A stretch of DNA of 64,000 nucleotides from Butyrivibrio sp. GTDB taxonomy: Bacteria > Bacillota > Clostridia > Lachnospirales > Lachnospiraceae. The notes beneath the pieces were generated by a model. It did no database searches. It saw nothing but the letters and a program-made list of their open reading frames with translations, and was not told the origin of the DNA. This document shows positions 38,617 through 46,444 of the stretch, one piece after another (the first letter of the stretch is position 1; each line of letters opens with the position of its first letter). Where the stretch lies: positions 1 to 64,000 of the forward strand of contig JAMPEU010000009.1 in the NCBI GenBank assembly GCA_023664865.1. The letters are read 5' to 3'. The translations under genes were made by a program, and so were the position numbers.

Positions 38617-38859
38617 ATGGCTACAAACACAGCACAGGTAGATAACCTTGTATCATTATTGGATGGTTACGCAACAAAAGGCGGACATCACCTTAACGTA
38701 AACGTATTAAACAGAGATACTTTATTGGATGCTCAGAAACATCCTGAGAATTATCCTCAGCTTACAATCCGCGTTTCCGGATATGCAGTAAACTTCATCA
38801 AACTGACACCGGAACAGCAGGCAGATGTTATCTCTCGTACCTTCCATGAAAGCATCTAA
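38617..38859 (+). CDS. Stand-alone glycyl-radical domain of pyruvate formate-lyase
   Basis: Supplies the glycyl radical that PFL needs. The product is 80 residues, equal to the last 80 of an ordinary Pfl[27 protein letters not shown]-like [20 protein letters not shown], and a C-terminal RTFHESI. The radical glycine is Gly55 in RVSGY, the substrate of PflA. It resembles E. coli GrcA/YfiD in principle, but GrcA is a repair part for an intact enzyme, whereas the PFL here lacks this domain. AAGGAGG gives a strong start, and an AT-rich TATAAT (38579-38584) upstream may be an extra promoter. Confidence 0.93.
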   Translation: MATNTAQVDNLVSLLDGYATKGGHHLNVNVLNRDTLLDAQKHPENYPQLTIRVSGYAVNFIKLTPEQQADVISRTFHESI

Positions 38860-38913
38860 TGCTCAAAGTATCTTATGCTTTTATGAACGTCAGCATTAAT
38901 TATTAACATTAAC

Positions 38914-38945
38914 ACAGAACCTTGGAAGCAATTTCAAGGTTCTGT
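38914..38945 (+). other. Strong intergenic hairpin between radical-domain gene and pflA
   Basis: Perfect 11-bp stem (38914-38924 with 38935-38945), 10-base loop, then ACATTTTACC. There is no clean T-run, so it may be a leaky terminator or an mRNA 3'-end stabiliser that lowers pflA relative to the upstream genes. Confidence 0.6.
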
Positions 38946-38978
38946 ACATTTTACCATTGTTAAGAAAGGAATTGGAGT

Positions 38979-39731
38979 ATGCAGGGTAGAATTCACTCAT
39001 TAGAAAGTTTTGGCACAGTAGATGGTCCCGGCGTCAGGTTTGTCGTCTTTGTTCAGGGCTGTCCTATGCGATGCGCTTATTGTCATAATCCGGACACATG
39101 GGAAATGAACGCCGGCACCTTAATGGAACCGGCATATATAATTGAGCAGTACGAAAGAAATATCAGCTTCTATAAAGGGGGCGGTATCACTGTGACCGGC
39201 GGAGAACCGCTTATGCAGGTTGATTTTCTTCTTGACCTTTTCACTCTTGCCAAACAGAAAGGCATTCATACCTGTATCGACTCTTCCGGTATAGCTTATA
39301 AACCTAATGCTAATCCTGAATGGCTTGCAAAGCTTGATAAATTAATGACTTTAACAGATCTCGTAATGCTCGACATCAAGCATATCGATCCCGAAAAGCA
39401 CAAGGAGCTTACTTCGCAGCCTAATGACGGCATTCTCGCTTTCGCTAAATATCTTGATGAGAAGAATGTCGATATGTGGATTCGCCATGTAATCGTTCCC
39501 GGTTTGACTGATGATGATAAATATTTATACCAGCTCGGTTATTTTATAGGCCAGTTCAAAAACCTGAAGGCTTTAGACGCTCTGCCCTATCACACTATGG
39601 GCGAGAGCAAATATCAAAAGCTTGGCATCGAGTACAAATTAAAGGGAGTACCCGCGATGGAAAAGAAGGACTTGCTCGCCAAGAAGGAAGTAATTCTCGA
39701 AGGCGTCCGCAAACGCCGTGCGGAACAATAA
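38979..39731 (+). CDS. pflA: Pyruvate formate-lyase activating enzyme
   Basis: Radical SAM enzyme that abstracts hydrogen from the PFL glycine. The product is 250 residues. The [4Fe-4S] cysteines are Cys28, Cys32 and Cys35 in GCPMRCAYCHNP; the SAM-binding VTGGEPLMQ and the SFGTVDGPGVRFV start fit PflA. GGAATTGGAG lies before the ATG. It is placed downstream of the split PFL genes, so its substrate here should be the small 80-residue protein, probably docked on the core. Confidence 0.96.
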   Translation: MQGRIHSLESFGTVDGPGVRFVVFVQGCPMRCAYCHNPDTWEMNAGTLMEPAYIIEQYERNISFYKGGGITVTGGEPLMQVDFLLDLFTLAKQKGIHTCIDSSGIAYKPNANPEWLAKLDKLMTLTDLVMLDIKHIDPEKHKELTSQPNDGILAFAKYLDEKNVDMWIRHVIVPGLTDDDKYLYQLGYFIGQFKNLKALDALPYHTMGESKYQKLGIEYKLKGVPAMEKKDLLAKKEVILEGVRKRRAEQ

Positions 39732-39755
39732 TACACGTAAGAAGGAAGGTATATC

Positions 39756-39854
39756 ATGGAGACAATTATCACCATTGCTTTTGTAGTAGTTGCAGGAATA
39801 GCTATTATAAGCAACCTTATAAAGTTGAAAAAGAAAAAAGATGAAGAGAAATAA
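39756..39854 (+). CDS. Predicted 32-residue single-pass membrane peptide
   Basis: Very short frame: a hydrophobic helix (IITIAFVVVAGIAIISNL) followed by a Lys/Glu tail (KLKKKKDEEK), the look of a real small membrane protein. GAAGGAAGG lies at normal spacing before the ATG. It sits between pflA and a ferredoxin gene in the same direction. Function unknown. Confidence 0.55.
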   Translation: METIITIAFVVVAGIAIISNLIKLKKKKDEEK

Positions 39855-39940
39855 CAGCAAGACAGACTTGTATATTCCCATCTTTTATATTAAAATAGGG
39901 AGTGAATTAATAATTATTTATTAATAAGGAGGGTAAGATT

Positions 39941-40111
39941 ATGGCATATGTAATTGGAGATGCCTGCGTAGCATGTGGAGCTTGTGAGGCACAGTGTCCT
40001 GTAGGGGCAATCAGTATGGGAGACGGCAAATTTGAAATTGATCCTGATAAATGTATTGATTGCGGTTCTTGTGCAGGAACCTGCCCGACCGGCGCTATCT
40101 CACAGGGTTAA
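39941..40111 (+). CDS. 2[4Fe-4S] clostridial ferredoxin
   Basis: Small electron carrier, 56 residues. It has two classic Cys-x2-Cys-x2-Cys-x3-Cys-Pro sets: CVACGACEAQCP and CIDCGSCAGTCP. AAGGAGGG lies before the ATG. It is the last gene before a terminator in the pfl direction. It could supply electrons for radical SAM activation by PflA, since Gram-positive anaerobes use ferredoxin or flavodoxin for this; that link is inference from position. General fermentative electron transfer is equally possible. Confidence 0.93.
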   Translation: MAYVIGDACVACGACEAQCPVGAISMGDGKFEIDPDKCIDCGSCAGTCPTGAISQG

Positions 40112-40140
40112 TCAATTCAGAACAATTCAGAAAACAAAAG

Positions 40141-40173
40141 GGCATCCGGCTTAATTGAGTTGGGTGCTTTTTT
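40141..40173 (+). terminator. Terminator after the ferredoxin gene
   Basis: Stem GCATCC/GGGTGC with further pairing toward the loop, followed by six T. It lies 30 bases after the ferredoxin stop. Confidence 0.7.
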
Positions 40174-40201
40174 ATTATATTCACTTGGCATACAATTCTA
40201 T

Positions 40202-41578
40202 TTAACCCGGATAAACAATTCTACCCTCAATTATGATATCATACTCCGGCATAAAATCAAATACTGCTGTCGGATCAGTAACAGCCGTTTTTGCTTCGCC
40301 AAGATAAGCGAGAGAGCCATCCTTTTCATAGCGATAGAAAAAAGTAGTCGGCATCATTTCATCCTCGTCCCAATCATCCATGTTCATCTGAAATGCAATT
40401 TCCATTGTGCCATCTTCTTCATCCATATCATACAGAAAACATTTTGTCCAACAGAAAATATATTTATTATTTGAAAATTGGCTTGCCAACTCATCATGCG
40501 ATAAAGCATAGTCAATCCCATTAATGATAAAGTGAAGCGGAGTTGTAGCGCTTCCCGGCTTCTCTATATAAAATTGGATTTCCTCATCCTGACCATCGCC
40601 ATCTAAATCAAAGAGACAGGCTTCCTCAGTTTGCAAAATGATGGTTTCCGGACCGTCATAAGCGTATTTTTCCTGAAAACCCATTTCTTTTAAATCTGCA
40701 TAAGGAATAGCAAATTCAATTTCACCTGCGCTAAAAGCGCCAAGCTCATAGGGGTGGGTAAAAAAGACCAAGCCAAATGTAGATAGATACCATCTGCCGT
40801 CCTGATAAAGTATTTCTTCTAAATCGTAGCCATCCGGTATCATTATGTTCTTATAGGAATCTGTAGCAGCAAGGTTTTGGTGGAAGGCAAGAGTATCCTG
40901 ACGGAAAGCATCGGCATTATCCGAAAGATTTGCAAAATCAACCAATTCACCCGTCCGCGCATCATAGTTTAATCCTGTAGAGCCGTACAAGCCATGCGCA
41001 CCGCCTCCATACCATTCATATGTAACAAGGAAAGAAATCACATTACTGTCGGCGCGGGCAACAGAAAACAGCATATTATCACTATAAGTATAGGTCCAAG
41101 AATTTGTATTATACCATTCCTCATATTCTTCTTTGGCCTGTTCAAGATAAGAATCGTCCGACCTAAAATCATCCACCCTTGCCTGAATGTCCGCATTGAT
41201 TTTGTCCGCAGCCTTTACATTTCCCTCTATTGTTACAACCGGATAAGTACACATGCTAGTATATATTATTCTGTCATGTACCGCTTCCATGCTTCGTTTT
41301 TCACTGTACAAAATAACAGCCACAGGAGAGGTAACAGTGGTATGATTGGCATATTCTATTATAGAATCATCCTGTATATTGTCCGTATCCTGTGAAATAG
41401 AATTACTGACAATATCGGAAATTTTGTCAACTTGTACGGTTGATGATATAACTGTAGATAAATTTCCCGACCAGCACGTGGCGGCGGAAACATTGTCCTG
41501 CTTTGAAAACACCATACCTAAACATAGGAGCGCACATACAAAAATCATAATTAAACATAAGATTAATTTTTGTTTCAC
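40202..41578 (-). CDS. Secreted DUF3298/DUF4163-type protein
   Basis: Function unknown; 458 residues. It has a signal peptide (LILCLIMIFVCALLCLGMVFS). The middle region, with NADIQARVDDF, YSDNMLFSVARADSNVISFLVTYEWYGGGAHG-like sequence and LNYDARTGELVDFANL, matches the DUF4163-DUF3298 pair also found in PdaC and the anti-sigma factor RsiV. A C-terminal DLDGDGQDEE is an EF-hand-like calcium loop. It converges with the ferredoxin gene and follows the MerR-type gene on the minus strand. Confidence 0.78.
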   Translation of the reverse strand: MKQKLILCLIMIFVCALLCLGMVFSKQDNVSAATCWSGNLSTVISSTVQVDKISDIVSNSISQDTDNIQDDSIIEYANHTTVTSPVAVILYSEKRSMEAVHDRIIYTSMCTYPVVTIEGNVKAADKINADIQARVDDFRSDDSYLEQAKEEYEEWYNTNSWTYTYSDNMLFSVARADSNVISFLVTYEWYGGGAHGLYGSTGLNYDARTGELVDFANLSDNADAFRQDTLAFHQNLAATDSYKNIMIPDGYDLEEILYQDGRWYLSTFGLVFFTHPYELGAFSAGEIEFAIPYADLKEMGFQEKYAYDGPETIILQTEEACLFDLDGDGQDEEIQFYIEKPGSATTPLHFIINGIDYALSHDELASQFSNNKYIFCWTKCFLYDMDEEDGTMEIAFQMNMDDWDEDEMMPTTFFYRYEKDGSLAYLGEAKTAVTDPTAVFDFMPEYDIIIEGRIVYPG

Positions 41579-41660
41579 GATGGCGGTCTCCTTTCATTTA
41601 TGTTCCCATTATACTCTTAGAAACAATGAAAGTAAATAATTGCACGACAGCCGTTATAAA

Positions 41661-42290
41661 TCAACTGCCAATCCACCCCTTCTTCCCGCTCTTATTCTCC
41701 CGCCTGTTTTTGGGCGTCTTTTCCCTGTTTTTGGGCGTCTTTTCCCTGCTTTTATATCTTGCGCGAAGCATTTCATCTATCTTGCGAAAATGTTCTTCTT
41801 CTTTTTTCCATTGCTCTTCTTCACGTTCTTCTCTTATGCGGAACTGATAATCCAATTCTTTTAATATGCTCTCCTTTATCTCAGTGCATAGTTCTTTATT
41901 GGCGTTTTTTACCGTTTCAGCCATCATATGCTGGAGTAAATATTGCAGCCTTTTCGCCTTTTCCTCTTTATCACTATCTTCCGATAAAGAGACGACGAAT
42001 TTCTGTCTTTTACCAAGCAGGAAGTCGTCGGAATTATCCTCTTTTCCGCCAAGTTCAAGCCCTTCATTCTGTAGAATGGTCTTTATCGCCTTCAGTTGTA
42101 ACCCTTGTTCTTTCATAACCTTGATTTCCTTAAACCTTTTCACGTCCTCAGCAGTATAATATCTATGCCCCATATCGTTTCTCTTGATTGGAAGCTGCAG
42201 TTCTTCCTCCCAATACCTAAGCACATGAGTTTCTACCCCTACCTGTTTCGCTGTCTCTGAAATCAATAGTGTCTCCTGTTTTAATTCCAT
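41661..42290 (-). CDS. MerR-type DNA-binding protein with coiled coil (RacA-like layout)
   Basis: Likely DNA-binding protein, 209 residues. It has an N-terminal MerR helix-turn-helix (LLISETAKQVGVETHVLRYWEEEL, then GHRYYTAEDVKRFKEI), a charged helical region with a Glu/Arg-rich coiled coil at about 120-175 (REEREEEQWKKEEEHFRKI), and a very basic tail. No ligand-binding domain is present. This resembles RacA, which anchors chromosomes to the pole in sporulation, but could be an ordinary regulator. The tail holds a tandem repeat, REKTPKN twice. Confidence 0.8.
   Translation of the reverse strand: MELKQETLLISETAKQVGVETHVLRYWEEELQLPIKRNDMGHRYYTAEDVKRFKEIKVMKEQGLQLKAIKTILQNEGLELGGKEDNSDDFLLGKRQKFVVSLSEDSDKEEKAKRLQYLLQHMMAETVKNANKELCTEIKESILKELDYQFRIREEREEEQWKKEEEHFRKIDEMLRARYKSREKTPKNREKTPKNRRENKSGKKGWIGS
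41704..41748. repeat. 21-base tandem repeat inside the MerR-type gene
   Basis: Two identical 21-base units (41704-41724 and 41725-41745) with the start of a third. The period is a multiple of three, so the copies encode REKTPKN repeats in frame in the basic tail. Confidence 0.85.
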
Positions 42291-42350
42291 ACTAAACCTC
42301 CATTCTTGTTAAATAGGATATATTTCGACAAAATCCGCGCCGGAAACGAT

Positions 42351-42385
42351 AAAAGAGACATCCTCTATCCAGAGTTGTCTCTTTT
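42351..42385 (-). terminator. Terminator after dnaB
   Basis: Perfect 10-bp stem (42351-42360 with 42376-42385) ending in TCTCTTTTAT on the minus strand, 23 bases after the dnaB stop. Confidence 0.7.
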
Positions 42386-42407
42386 GTACCGCTCAATTTC
42401 CTGATAT

Positions 42408-43751
42408 TTATTTCTGCAAATTTCCAAATTTCGTAAAATCCGGCAGCCATACCAGCTCTACCGTGCCGATAGGACCGTTTCTCTGCTTGGCAATAATTAT
42501 TTCCGCGATATTTTTCTTTTCTGTATCCTTATTATAGTAATCGTCCCTATAGATAAACATAACCACGTCCGCATCCTGCTCAATCGCCCCGGATTCACGC
42601 AAATCGGAAAGCATAGGTCTGTGGTCAGGCCTCTGTTCCACTGCACGGCTAAGCTGCGACAAGGCAATAACCGGTACATTCAGCTCCCTTGCCAACGCTT
42701 TTAATGAGCGTGAGATATCGGAAATTTCCTGCTGCCTCGAATCTGTTGAGCGTCCGCTTCCCGACATCAACTGCAAATAGTCGATTATAATCATTTCCAG
42801 TTTATGTTCCAGTTTATATTTACGGCATTTGGAGCGAAGTTCCGAGATGCTGATTCCCGGCGTATCGTCGATAATCAGGTTGGACTTTCCGATAACGCCA
42901 GCGCTCTCAATCAATTTCTCCCACTCATCATCAGACAAATTTCCTGTCCTAAGATGCTGTGAGTCTACTTTGGACTCCATCGAAAAAAGCCTGTTCACAA
43001 GCTGCTCCTTAGACATTTCCAAGCTGAATATCGCCACTGTCTGGTTCTGCTTAAATGCCACATATTGCGCAATGTTAAGCACAAATGCGGTCTTTCCCAT
43101 AGACGGCCTCGCTGCTATGAGAATCAAGTCCGAAGGCTGCATTCCGGCAGTCCGATAGTCTAAATCAATAAATCCAGTCGCAATGCCGGTTACATTGCCC
43201 TTATTGTGCGACGCCCGCTCAATTCTGTCCATGGCGTTCATGACAATCTCCCTGATTGACACAAACTCTCCCGTATTCCTACGCTGTACTAAATCAAATA
43301 CTCTTTTCTCCGTATCCTCCAGTATTACTTCAAGGCTTTCTTTGCCTGCATAGCAGGTATTCGCAATCTCTTCATTCAGCTTAATCAGTCTGCGCAATAC
43401 GGATTTCTCAGCTACTATATTGGCATAGTATTTAATATTCGCCGAAGTAGGCACTGTGGTTATAAGTTCCCTGACAAATTCAAGGCTGCTTACTTCAGGC
43501 GGCACGTCTTTTTCTTTCAGCCTGTCCTGCAAAGTTATTAAATCAACCGGCCTGCCCTCGTCATTCAGTTCTATCATAGCCTCAAACACTATTCCATACT
43601 GCTTGCTGTAGAAATCATCTCCCGTAATGATTTCGGAAGCTATCACAATCGCTTCCTTATCCATAATCATAGAACCGATGACCGACTGCTCCGCTTCAAT
43701 ACTGTGCGGCAATATTCTTTTTAACAAAGCCTCTTCCATCGGCTGCGGCAT
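42408..43751 (-). CDS. dnaB: Replicative DNA helicase
   Basis: Hexameric helicase unwinding DNA at replication forks. The product is 447 residues. It has the N-terminal domain (LPHSIEAEQSVIGSMIMD), Walker A LIAARPSMGKTAFVLNIA, MSKEQLVNRLFSMESKV, Walker B MIIIDYLQLM and the C-terminal LSDLRESGAIEQDADVVMFI. It lies downstream of rplI and gdpP, the classic Firmicute gdpP-rplI-dnaB order. The cognate loader is probably the DnaC/DnaI-like protein at 11.5 kb. Confidence 0.97.
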   Translation of the reverse strand: MPQPMEEALLKRILPHSIEAEQSVIGSMIMDKEAIVIASEIITGDDFYSKQYGIVFEAMIELNDEGRPVDLITLQDRLKEKDVPPEVSSLEFVRELITTVPTSANIKYYANIVAEKSVLRRLIKLNEEIANTCYAGKESLEVILEDTEKRVFDLVQRRNTGEFVSIREIVMNAMDRIERASHNKGNVTGIATGFIDLDYRTAGMQPSDLILIAARPSMGKTAFVLNIAQYVAFKQNQTVAIFSLEMSKEQLVNRLFSMESKVDSQHLRTGNLSDDEWEKLIESAGVIGKSNLIIDDTPGISISELRSKCRKYKLEHKLEMIIIDYLQLMSGSGRSTDSRQQEISDISRSLKALARELNVPVIALSQLSRAVEQRPDHRPMLSDLRESGAIEQDADVVMFIYRDDYYNKDTEKKNIAEIIIAKQRNGPIGTVELVWLPDFTKFGNLQK

Positions 43752-43792
43752 CTTTCAATCCCATCCTTTTGTAATTTTGACTAATACTGTGT

Positions 43793-44239
43793 CTAACCTT
43801 CAACAACCTTTACTTTAAGTTTGCCTGTCACTTTGGAGTGAAGCCTGATACCCACTTCATATACTCCAAGCGATTTAATTGCTTCCGGCAGCTGTATCTT
43901 CTTCTTATCCAAATCCAAATCGCATTGCTGCTTCGCTGCCGCTGCAATCTCCTTAGAAGAGATAGAGCCGAATGCCTTTCCGTCCTTGCCGGATTTCATT
44001 GTAAGGACGACTTCCTTAGTCTCCAACAGCTTAGCCATCTCCTGCGCCGCCTCAAGCTGCTGTTTGGCCTTTCTTTCCTCGCCCGCTTTTTGCAGTTTCA
44101 AATCATTAAGGTTCTTAGCATCAGCCTCTAATCCTAAATTTTTCGGAAGTATGAAATTACGCGCGTATCCGTCACTGACGTTTACAACCTCGCCTTTCTT
44201 GCCCAACGACTTAACGTCCTGTGTCAATATAATCTTCAT
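43793..44239 (-). CDS. rplI: 50S ribosomal protein L9
   Basis: Large-subunit protein, 148 residues. It has MKIILTQDVKSLGKKGEVVNVSDGYARNFILP (the L9 signature), the long linker helix and the C-terminal domain. The ATG at 44239 is preferred over one four codons earlier because AAAGGTG is correctly spaced and the family begins there. It lies between gdpP and dnaB. Confidence 0.97.
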   Translation of the reverse strand: MKIILTQDVKSLGKKGEVVNVSDGYARNFILPKNLGLEADAKNLNDLKLQKAGEERKAKQQLEAAQEMAKLLETKEVVLTMKSGKDGKAFGSISSKEIAAAAKQQCDLDLDKKKIQLPEAIKSLGVYEVGIRLHSKVTGKLKVKVVEG

Positions 44240-44284
44240 TTTGACTTTCACACCTTTCTTTTGCAGTAGCCCTAAATCCTTATC

Positions 44285-46342
44285 CTAATCCAGTTCTCCC
44301 TCTTCAATCATCGAATCAAGCGTATTCTTAATCACGATAATGCCGCCTTCTATAGTGCTGTCCTTCAGCTGGCAGCCTGCCATAGTCAGATGGCCTCCGC
44401 CGCCCATGCGTTCCATAATTACCTGTACATTGACCTCATCAATGGAACGCGCTGAAATATATATCTGCCCATTGTACTGCGTCAGTACAAAGCTTGCTTT
44501 CACTCCTTTGATATTCAAAAGTTCATTCGCCGCCTGAGCGCCTACCACAGTAGGACTCTGTAAATGCTCGCCGTGACATGCGGAAATAGCGTATGACTGC
44601 CTGTAGATTTCCGCCTGGCTTACCGCGTCCGCTTTAGCCTTATATTCAGCTGCATCATCACGGAAAAGCTTACGTATCCATGTTACGTCAGCGCCGTTTC
44701 TTCTAAGGAACGCCGCCGCTTCAAAGGTTCTTACGCCGGTCTTCGTCATAAAGTTATTAGTGTCAATCATAATGCCGGCATATAAGCATGCCGCCTCTTC
44801 CGATTTAAGCTTCATATTATCGCTCGTATACTGTAATATTTCTGAAACCATCTCACAAGTAGACGAGGCATAGGCTTCTGTATATGACAAGGTTGCATTT
44901 TCGATTATTTCCGAACCCTGTCTGTGGTGGTCGAGCACTACGACTGATTTACATCTCTTAAGCAGCTCCGGACACTCCGTAAGGCTGGGCTTATTCACGT
45001 CAACCACTACCAGGACGGCATTGCCGCCAATCATTTCAAGCGCCTGCGCATTATTAATAATCATATCGGATTCGTAATCGTCATTGTCTTTGAATATTTC
45101 AACCATCGGCTGCATCGACGCGGTAACATTATTAAGAACAATGTGCGCCGTTTTACCCAATGTCTTAGCAATACGGTAAATACCTACAGAAGCTCCAAAA
45201 CTGTCGGTATCTCCCATGCTATGCCCCATTACATATATTTCGTCTTTTACTGATATGATTTCTTTCAGCGCATGCGCTTTGACCCTCGCCTTGACGCGGG
45301 TACTCTTCTCTACCTGCTGGCTCTTGCCGCCAAAGTACATGATGCTTTCAGGCATCTTCACTACCGCCTGATCGCCGCCGCGCCCCAACGCCAAATCAAT
45401 GGCATTTCTGGCAAATTCATAATTCTGTGCATAAGTAAGTCCATTCAGTCCGACTCCGACACTGATGGTAACCGCCATCTCATTACCGATATTGACCGTC
45501 TTGACATCCTCCAAAATATCAAACCGGTTTTCCTGAAGCAATGATGCTGCTTTTTTCCTCATTATGACAAGATATTTGTCTTTCTCCAGTTTCTTACAGA
45601 TGCCGTCTAGGGCCGCAATATATTTATTTACTTTCCTATCAATCAGCGCAATAAGAAGCGACCTTCGCACTTCCTCAACGCTCTCTAACGCTTCTTCATA
45701 ATTATCCAGATAAATCAAGCCGACCGCAAGGCTCTGATCGTCTACTTCCTGCAGGGCAATCTGCAATGCCGTCTCATCAAACAGATACAGTGCAATCAAA
45801 TACCCGTCGTAACCTTTTGCCTCGATAATATCACTGTTCTCCGCCATCTCTTTGAGAGAAATCTTCTTAAGTTTCGCCACATAATTGTGTTCTCCGTAAT
45901 CAAGGCGGATTTCCACCTCATCTTCACCGCCGGTTCCGGGCAGCTTGTCTTTAGTGAGCATCGGAAAAAGAGACGCTATGGATTTGCGATATCCTTTTTC
46001 TTTATTTACAACTTCTTCAAAAGCAATGTTTGTCCAAATTATCTTGCCGTTATCGTCAAGAAGCGCGTGCGGAAGATCCAAATCCCGAAGCAGCCTTCTC
46101 TGTATCTGCCCATATTGCGTGGCAAAGCTTATCAACTCATTAATGATAATGGGTTTATTATAGAACATCAAAGAAATAATAATTGCAAAATAAAAAATAA
46201 CAAAGCAGGTGAGCAATATTCCTGCGCGGTACTCAATAAGATATATAATAGCATTTATAGCTATCAGTAAAAATCCTAAATATAGGGATGACTGTAAGTA
46301 CGACTTCAATCTTCCTTTAAGTTTTACGCTGTTTTTCATCAT
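44285..46342 (-). CDS. gdpP: Cyclic-di-AMP phosphodiesterase, GdpP type
   Basis: Membrane-bound enzyme that degrades c-di-AMP. The product is 685 residues. Two N-terminal transmembrane helices are followed by a PAS-like region (LPHALLDDNGKIIWTN), a degenerate GGDEF domain and a DHH/DHHA1 phosphodiesterase. The first metal motif reads VMGHSMGDTDSFGA instead of the common HxxPDxDAxG; VVVLDHHRQG and GGGGHLTMAG are normal. It opposes CdaA encoded at 54.5 kb in this window. Confidence 0.93.
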   Translation of the reverse strand: MMKNSVKLKGRLKSYLQSSLYLGFLLIAINAIIYLIEYRAGILLTCFVIFYFAIIISLMFYNKPIIINELISFATQYGQIQRRLLRDLDLPHALLDDNGKIIWTNIAFEEVVNKEKGYRKSIASLFPMLTKDKLPGTGGEDEVEIRLDYGEHNYVAKLKKISLKEMAENSDIIEAKGYDGYLIALYLFDETALQIALQEVDDQSLAVGLIYLDNYEEALESVEEVRRSLLIALIDRKVNKYIAALDGICKKLEKDKYLVIMRKKAASLLQENRFDILEDVKTVNIGNEMAVTISVGVGLNGLTYAQNYEFARNAIDLALGRGGDQAVVKMPESIMYFGGKSQQVEKSTRVKARVKAHALKEIISVKDEIYVMGHSMGDTDSFGASVGIYRIAKTLGKTAHIVLNNVTASMQPMVEIFKDNDDYESDMIINNAQALEMIGGNAVLVVVDVNKPSLTECPELLKRCKSVVVLDHHRQGSEIIENATLSYTEAYASSTCEMVSEILQYTSDNMKLKSEEAACLYAGIMIDTNNFMTKTGVRTFEAAAFLRRNGADVTWIRKLFRDDAAEYKAKADAVSQAEIYRQSYAISACHGEHLQSPTVVGAQAANELLNIKGVKASFVLTQYNGQIYISARSIDEVNVQVIMERMGGGGHLTMAGCQLKDSTIEGGIIVIKNTLDSMIEEGELD

Positions 46343-46444
46343 AACCTCTTAATTATTGTGTATGACATAACCCTAATAAGTATATCACTTTTGAGAAATA
46401 TGCGCCACCTCAATATATTGTGGTTTTTCGCACATTTCGACATA

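Noticed and set aside
38298..38617. Simple frameshift or nonsense mutation splitting pflB
   Set aside because: The core ends at a domain boundary, a different intact gene lies in between, both downstream genes have strong ribosome binding sites, and no leftover radical-domain sequence follows the core stop in any frame. A sequencing error would not create this arrangement.
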